This document shows positions 60,417 to 64,000 of a stretch of 64,000 bases of DNA, one piece after another (position 1 is the first letter of the stretch; each line of letters opens with the position of its first letter). The position numbers and the translations under genes were made by a program. The notes under the pieces are model-generated. The model made no database searches and had not been told where the DNA came from. It saw only the letters and a program-made list of their open reading frames with translations. The stretch comes from an uncultured Rhodospirillaceae bacterium (GTDB taxonomy: Bacteria > Pseudomonadota > Alphaproteobacteria > Rhodospirillales > Casp-alpha2), in NCBI GenBank assembly GCA_913030825.1, contig CAJWCU010000012.1, forward strand, positions 62,001 through 126,000. The letters are read 5' to 3'.

Positions 60417-61621
60417 CCGGCACCGGCCCACGCCCGTTCGAGGGGATCAAGGTTCTCGACTTCACCCGCTTCTTCGCCGGGCCGTTCGGGACCTATCAGT
60501 TCGCCCTGTTGGGCGCCGACGTCGTCAAGATCGAACCCATCGGCGGCGAGGACAACCGGCGTGCGCAGCTCAGCCAGGAATGGGTCGACCGCAACATGGC
60601 GCCGGCCTTCATGTCGATCAACGCCAACAAGCGCAGCCTGACGCTGGATTTGAAAAAGCCCGAGGCCCAGGAAATTGTCAAACGCCTGGTCGAAGACGCC
60701 GACATCGTCTGGGAAAATTTCCGCCCGGGCGTCATGGACCGCTTCGGTCTGGGGTATGAGACGCTGAAGACGATCAATCCGAAACTGATCTATTGCGCCG
60801 TTTCCGGCTTCGGCCATTCAGGGCCGGAAAGTGCCCAGGCCGCTTTCGACGGCAAGATCCAGGCCATGTCCGGCATCATGTCGATCACCGGCGAGCCCGA
60901 GGGCGGGCCCATGCGCGCGGGCTTCGCCGCCTGCGACATGATCGGCGGGATGACCGGCGCCTTCGCCGTCTCCGCCGCCCTGCATCAGCGGACGATGACC
61001 GGCGAGGGTCAGTTCGTCGACGTCGCGATGCTGGATTCGACCCTTAATTTCCTGGCTCAGCACGTCACGGAATACACTGTCGCCGGCTTCGTGCAGCGGC
61101 AATACGGCAACCTTTCGGTGACCCGCAAGGTTACGGCCGACCGCTTCCGCTGCGGCAACGGCTACATCATCCTGGCGATCCTGTTGGAAAAGCAGTTCGT
61201 CAACCTGATGAAAGCGTTGGGCCGCGAGGACGCGCTGGACGACCCCCGCTTCGCCGATTGGACGACGCGGACGGAGAACGCGGGCGCCCTGCGGGATGTG
61301 ATCGAGGGCGCCATGCGCGACGGCGATCCCGAAACCTGGGAAAAACGTCTGACCGAGGCCGACGTGCCCTGCGCCACGGTCAAGGGCATCGACGAAGTCG
61401 CCGAACACCCCCAGGTCGCGGCGCGCGACCTGCTGCAGGAAGTGGACTCGGCCCATGGCCCGCTGCGCCTGGTCGGTCCGGGGTTCAAGCTGGCCCACGG
61501 GTCGGGCGGCATCGACAGCGCCCCGCCCCAGGTCGGCGAACATTCCGACGAGATCCTGGCCGAGGCCGGGTTCAGCGCCGACGAGATCGCCGGCTGGCGG
61601 GCCGGGGGCGTGGTGGCATGA
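60413..61621 (+). CDS. CaiB/BaiF (family III) CoA-transferase
   Basis: 402-aa protein: GIKVLDFTRFFAGPFGTYQFALLGADVVKIEPIGGED, LTLDLKKPEAQEIVKRL, WENFRPGVMDRFG and the catalytic Asp in GEGQFVDVAMLDST. A working CoA-transferase is expected. ATGA overlap with the GrdB-like stop and with the IclR start. It probably activates the operon's substrate as a CoA ester, with enoyl-CoA hydratase (63112) acting later. Confidence 0.92.
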   Translation: MTGTGPRPFEGIKVLDFTRFFAGPFGTYQFALLGADVVKIEPIGGEDNRRAQLSQEWVDRNMAPAFMSINANKRSLTLDLKKPEAQEIVKRLVEDADIVWENFRPGVMDRFGLGYETLKTINPKLIYCAVSGFGHSGPESAQAAFDGKIQAMSGIMSITGEPEGGPMRAGFAACDMIGGMTGAFAVSAALHQRTMTGEGQFVDVAMLDSTLNFLAQHVTEYTVAGFVQRQYGNLSVTRKVTADRFRCGNGYIILAILLEKQFVNLMKALGREDALDDPRFADWTTRTENAGALRDVIEGAMRDGDPETWEKRLTEADVPCATVKGIDEVAEHPQVAARDLLQEVDSAHGPLRLVGPGFKLAHGSGGIDSAPPQVGEHSDEILAEAGFSADEIAGWRAGGVVA

Positions 61622-62484
61622 ACAACACGTTGGTCAACGGCATGGCGCTTTTGGAAGTCCTCGCCCATAGCGACCGCGCGCTCGGCGTGTCGGAATTGGC
61701 GGCGCGGGTCGATCTGGGCAAAAGCAACGCTCATCGTCTGCTGCAGACCCTGACCGAACTGGGCTACGTCCGGCGCGACGCGGCGACCGGAACCTATGCC
61801 GCGGCGATCCGCCTGTGGGAATTGGGCACGGCGATGATCGACCACCTGGACCTGCGCCAACTGGCGCTTCCGGCCATGGAGGCATTGCTCGCGCGGACGC
61901 GGGAAAGCGTCCATCTTTCGGTTCTCGACGGGGACGAGGTCGTCTACCTGCATAAGCTGGAAAGCCCCGAGCCAGTGCGCGCCTATTCGAAAATCGGTGG
62001 CCGCGCGCCCGCGCGCTGCGTCGCCACGGGCAAGGCCCTGTTGGCGGCCCAGGGTGAGGCGGCGCTTAAGGGCTTGGCCGAAACCCTGCACGGGTTCACG
62101 CCCAAGAGCATCACAGATGCCGACGCCTTTCTTCAGGAAATGGCGGGCATCCGCACGCGCGGCTACGCCACCAACGCCGGCGAATGGCAGGAAACGGTTT
62201 GCGGCGTCGCGGCGCCGATCCATGATCCGGCGGGCGGCGTGATCGCCGCCATCGGCGTTTCGGGCCCGGCAGAACGCCTGCGGCCCGGCCGGTTCAAGGC
62301 CCTGGGCAGCGAGGTCGTCGCCGCCGCCGACGCGGTCGAACGCGCCCTGGCGGGTGACGCCGATACGGCCGCCGCTCCTTTCGATCCTTGCGCCATCGGT
62401 TCCGGCGGCGCATCTCTGTCACCGGCTCCCGGCCGTCCCACCCCTCACCCCCAACAGGAAGAAAAACGGAGGGCATCCGAATGA
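61618..62484 (+). CDS. IclR-family regulator
   Basis: 288-aa regulator. N-terminal HTH: LVNGMALLEVLAHSDRALGVSELAARVDLGKSNAHRLLQTL. The IclR effector domain includes SVHLSVLDGDEVVYLHKLES, RAPARCVATGKALLA and GYATNAGEWQETVCGVAAPI. It has an extra 35-residue Pro/Ala tail (CAIGSGGASLSPAPGRPTPH). Starts and ends with 4-nt overlaps, so it sits inside the operon it likely controls. A candidate operator is the GTTC/GAAC dyad at 59371-59387. Confidence 0.9.
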   Translation: MNNTLVNGMALLEVLAHSDRALGVSELAARVDLGKSNAHRLLQTLTELGYVRRDAATGTYAAAIRLWELGTAMIDHLDLRQLALPAMEALLARTRESVHLSVLDGDEVVYLHKLESPEPVRAYSKIGGRAPARCVATGKALLAAQGEAALKGLAETLHGFTPKSITDADAFLQEMAGIRTRGYATNAGEWQETVCGVAAPIHDPAGGVIAAIGVSGPAERLRPGRFKALGSEVVAAADAVERALAGDADTAAAPFDPCAIGSGGASLSPAPGRPTPHPQQEEKRRASE

Positions 62485-63107
62485 CCGCTTCCACCGACAC
62501 CATCGCGCCGCTGCGCGACTTCGTCATCGGCATGACGAACCTTGTTTCCAAGACCGACGACGAACCCACCCTGATCGCCGAGGGCCGCAAGCTTCTGGGC
62601 ACCCTGGTCTCGCGCGACGACTGGCTGCCCGAGGAATTCGCCCAGCCACATCCCGAATATTATCAGCAGTACCTTTTGCACGCCGATCCGCTGGAACGGT
62701 TCTCGGTCGTCAGCTTCGTCTGGGGCCCGGGCCAGAAGACGCCCGTCCACGACCATATGGTCTGGGGGCTGATCGGCATGCTGCGCGGTGCGGAAAAGGA
62801 AGTCCGCTTCGAACAGGACGCCGACGGCAAGCTGACCCAGGTCGGCGGCGAAGCCGAATTGAAGCCGGGTCAGGTCGAGGCCGTGTCACCGACCATCGGC
62901 GATATTCACGTCGTTGCCAATTCCTTCGACGACAAACCGTCGATCAGCATCCATGTTTACGGCGCCAACATCGGGGCGGTTTCGCGCCACGTGTTCAAAC
63001 CGGACACGAACGAGGTCGTTCCCTTCGTCTCGGGTTATTCCTCGGCCAAGGTGCCGAACCTTTGGGACCGCTCGGCGACCGTTCGGGCCGGCCTGTCGGC
63101 CGCCTGA
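62481..63107 (+). CDS. Cysteine dioxygenase-family (cupin) protein
   Basis: 208-aa cupin. Iron ligands are H-x-H in TPVHDHMVWGLIGML and a later His in GDIHVVANSF, as in cysteine dioxygenase type I and 3-mercaptopropionate dioxygenase. The first cupin motif ends in Gly (HMVWG), the bacterial form that lacks the Cys-Tyr crosslink of mammalian CDO. Family members oxidise a thiol to a sulfinate with O2. Within this operon it hints at an organosulfur substrate. ATG overlaps the IclR stop (ATGA). Some relatives act on other small carboxylates, so the substrate is open. Confidence 0.85.
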   Translation: MTASTDTIAPLRDFVIGMTNLVSKTDDEPTLIAEGRKLLGTLVSRDDWLPEEFAQPHPEYYQQYLLHADPLERFSVVSFVWGPGQKTPVHDHMVWGLIGMLRGAEKEVRFEQDADGKLTQVGGEAELKPGQVEAVSPTIGDIHVVANSFDDKPSISIHVYGANIGAVSRHVFKPDTNEVVPFVSGYSSAKVPNLWDRSATVRAGLSAA

Positions 63108-63111
63108 CCCG

Positions 63112-63855
63112 ATGACCGAAACGCTGATCACCACCAAGGACGGTGGGGCGACCGTCGTCACCCTGAACAAGATGGACCGGGCCAACGCGCTTGGCCCGGA
63201 ATTGGTCGAGGCCCTGTTGGACGCCGTTACGGCGGCGTCCACCGACGGCACGCGGCTGCTGGTCTTGAAGGGCGAGGGCAAGAGCTTCTGTTCCGGCTTC
63301 GACCTTTCGGACCTGGCCGAGGTCACCGACGGCGATCTGGTCAACCGGCTGATCCGCATCGAAACCCTGTTGCAGGCCGTCTACCACGCGCCCATGCCGA
63401 CGGTGGCCTTGGCGCATGGCCGGGTGTTCGGGGCGGGGGCGGATCTGTTCTGCGCCTGCAGTTCGCGCATCGCGGCCCCCGGCACCTCGTTCCGCATGCC
63501 GGGGCTGGGCTTCGGCATCGTGCTCGGCACGCGGCGGCTCAAGGTTCGGGTCGGCGAGGACCAGGCCCGGCGTATCCAGAATTCCGGCCTGACCTTCAAG
63601 GCCGAGGAAGCGCTCGACCTCGGCTTCGCCACCGGCGTCATCGATCAAGACGGCTGGGACGGCGAGATCGAGGCGGCCCGCGCGGCCGCCCATACCCTGA
63701 CGCCCACGGCCACGGCCGATCTGTTCCGCGTCACCGTGACCGACACGCGGGACGCCGACATGGCGGATATCGCGCGTACGGCCTCGGTCCCCGGCCTGAA
63801 GGACCGCATCACCGCCTACCGCGAGGCGGCATTGAAGGCGGCGGGCAAGAAGTAA
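63112..63855 (+). CDS. Enoyl-CoA hydratase/isomerase family protein
   Basis: 247-aa crotonase-fold protein. Oxyanion loops are LLVLKGEGKSFCSGFDLSDL and VALAHGRVFGAGADLFCACSSRIAA. The second loop keeps the G-G/A-A frame, and FRMPGLGFGIVLG follows where a catalytic Glu is often Pro-adjacent, so hydratase versus isomerase cannot be decided. Start 4 nt after the cupin stop; last gene of the operon before a hairpin terminator. Confidence 0.87.
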   Translation: MTETLITTKDGGATVVTLNKMDRANALGPELVEALLDAVTAASTDGTRLLVLKGEGKSFCSGFDLSDLAEVTDGDLVNRLIRIETLLQAVYHAPMPTVALAHGRVFGAGADLFCACSSRIAAPGTSFRMPGLGFGIVLGTRRLKVRVGEDQARRIQNSGLTFKAEEALDLGFATGVIDQDGWDGEIEAARAAAHTLTPTATADLFRVTVTDTRDADMADIARTASVPGLKDRITAYREAALKAAGKK

Positions 63856-63894
63856 TCGGCCCGGGCCTTTCGTCAGCCCGATCCTGAAACGAAA

Positions 63895-63919
63895 ACACCC
63901 CGCCCAATGGGCGGGGTGT
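63895..63919. terminator. Bidirectional hairpin terminator
   Basis: ACACCCCGCCC (63895-63905), AAT loop, GGGCGGGGTGT (63909-63919): 11 perfect pairs. On the minus strand it is followed by TTTTCGTTTC, so it best terminates the leftward gene ending at 63958, while also lying 40 nt after the enoyl-CoA hydratase stop. Confidence 0.8.
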
Positions 63920-63957
63920 CGTCGTATGCGGCGGGTGGTCCGCCGGCGTTCGTACGG

Positions 63958-64000
63958 TTACTTGAACTTCTGGATCTCGCCGCTTTTGATGCGGGCGAAA
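63958..64000 (-). CDS. C-terminal end of an unidentified gene (partial at window edge)
   Basis: Minus-strand reading frame ending FARIKSGEIQKFK then TAA at 63958-63960. Only 13 residues are visible, too few to identify a family. The end lies beside the bidirectional terminator, which supports a real convergent gene end. Confidence 0.5.
   Translation of the reverse strand, partial: FARIKSGEIQKFK

Overview
The window is a GC-rich (roughly 64% by eye), gene-dense bacterial chromosome segment with no tRNA, rRNA, CRISPR array, insertion sequence or phage gene that I can recognise. Family content points to a respiring heterotrophic alphaproteobacterium, probably of the Rhodospirillales type: fused 2-oxoacid:ferredoxin oxidoreductase, tripartite tricarboxylate transporters, several CaiB/BaiF CoA-transferases, many GntR regulators, and Cox-type molybdenum hydroxylase genes. 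The taxonomic placement is inference.

Layout. 1-5.5 kb: end of a DnaQ-like exonuclease gene, a Tat-exported aldo/keto reductase, a CBS/DUF294 nucleotidyltransferase and a sodium:solute symporter closed by a strong intrinsic terminator. 5.6-6.5 kb: a small membrane protein and a membrane-anchored TPR protein behind a palindromic promoter. 6.7-14.1 kb: an oligopeptide/opine-type ABC importer in operon with allophanate hydrolase, behind a sigma-54-like promoter overlapping a TTGCATGCAA operator. 14.1-18.6 kb: a TctA permease divergent from TctC-TctB and a UTRA-type GntR regulator. 18.7-22.4 kb: an FCD-type GntR regulator carrying the same TTGCATGCAA operator, and korAB.

22.6-34.8 kb is the most unusual block. 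It contains a DUF971 protein, an AprA-like flavoprotein, an AprB-like two-cluster ferredoxin without the AprB tail, a HEAT-repeat protein, a UTRA GntR regulator and a TlpA thioredoxin. A second sigma-54-like promoter follows, driving a NitT/TauT-type binding protein with a NosL-like C-terminus. After a terminator come the permease, an orphan membrane protein and the ATPase, then SCO, PCuAC, a diheme cytochrome c and a Crp/Fnr regulator. I infer a redox module for an imported, possibly sulfur-containing substrate tied to copper handling and respiration. The substrate is unknown.

34.9-44.4 kb is catabolic: 2-hydroxyacid dehydrogenase, mandelate-racemase-type enzyme, L-gulonate-dehydrogenase-like enzyme, a CoA-transferase homologue without its catalytic Asp, a two-domain metallophosphoesterase, an enolase paralogue lacking two catalytic residues, and a ThDP enzyme with an altered Mg motif. 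44.4-52.5 kb: YaiI, an LpxR-like outer-membrane protein, a CoA-transferase/CitE-like lyase pair divergent from a LysR regulator, serine deaminase, an SDR and small membrane proteins. 52.5-59.1 kb: a minus-strand operon for a form-II Cox-like molybdenum hydroxylase with CoxG, enoyl-CoA hydratase, alpha/beta hydrolase and a GntR regulator. 59.4-63.9 kb: a plus-strand operon with a GrdB/PrdB-like protein (Cys at the likely selenocysteine position), CoA-transferase, IclR regulator, cysteine-dioxygenase-like protein and enoyl-CoA hydratase. 4-nt start/stop overlaps are common and suggest translational coupling.
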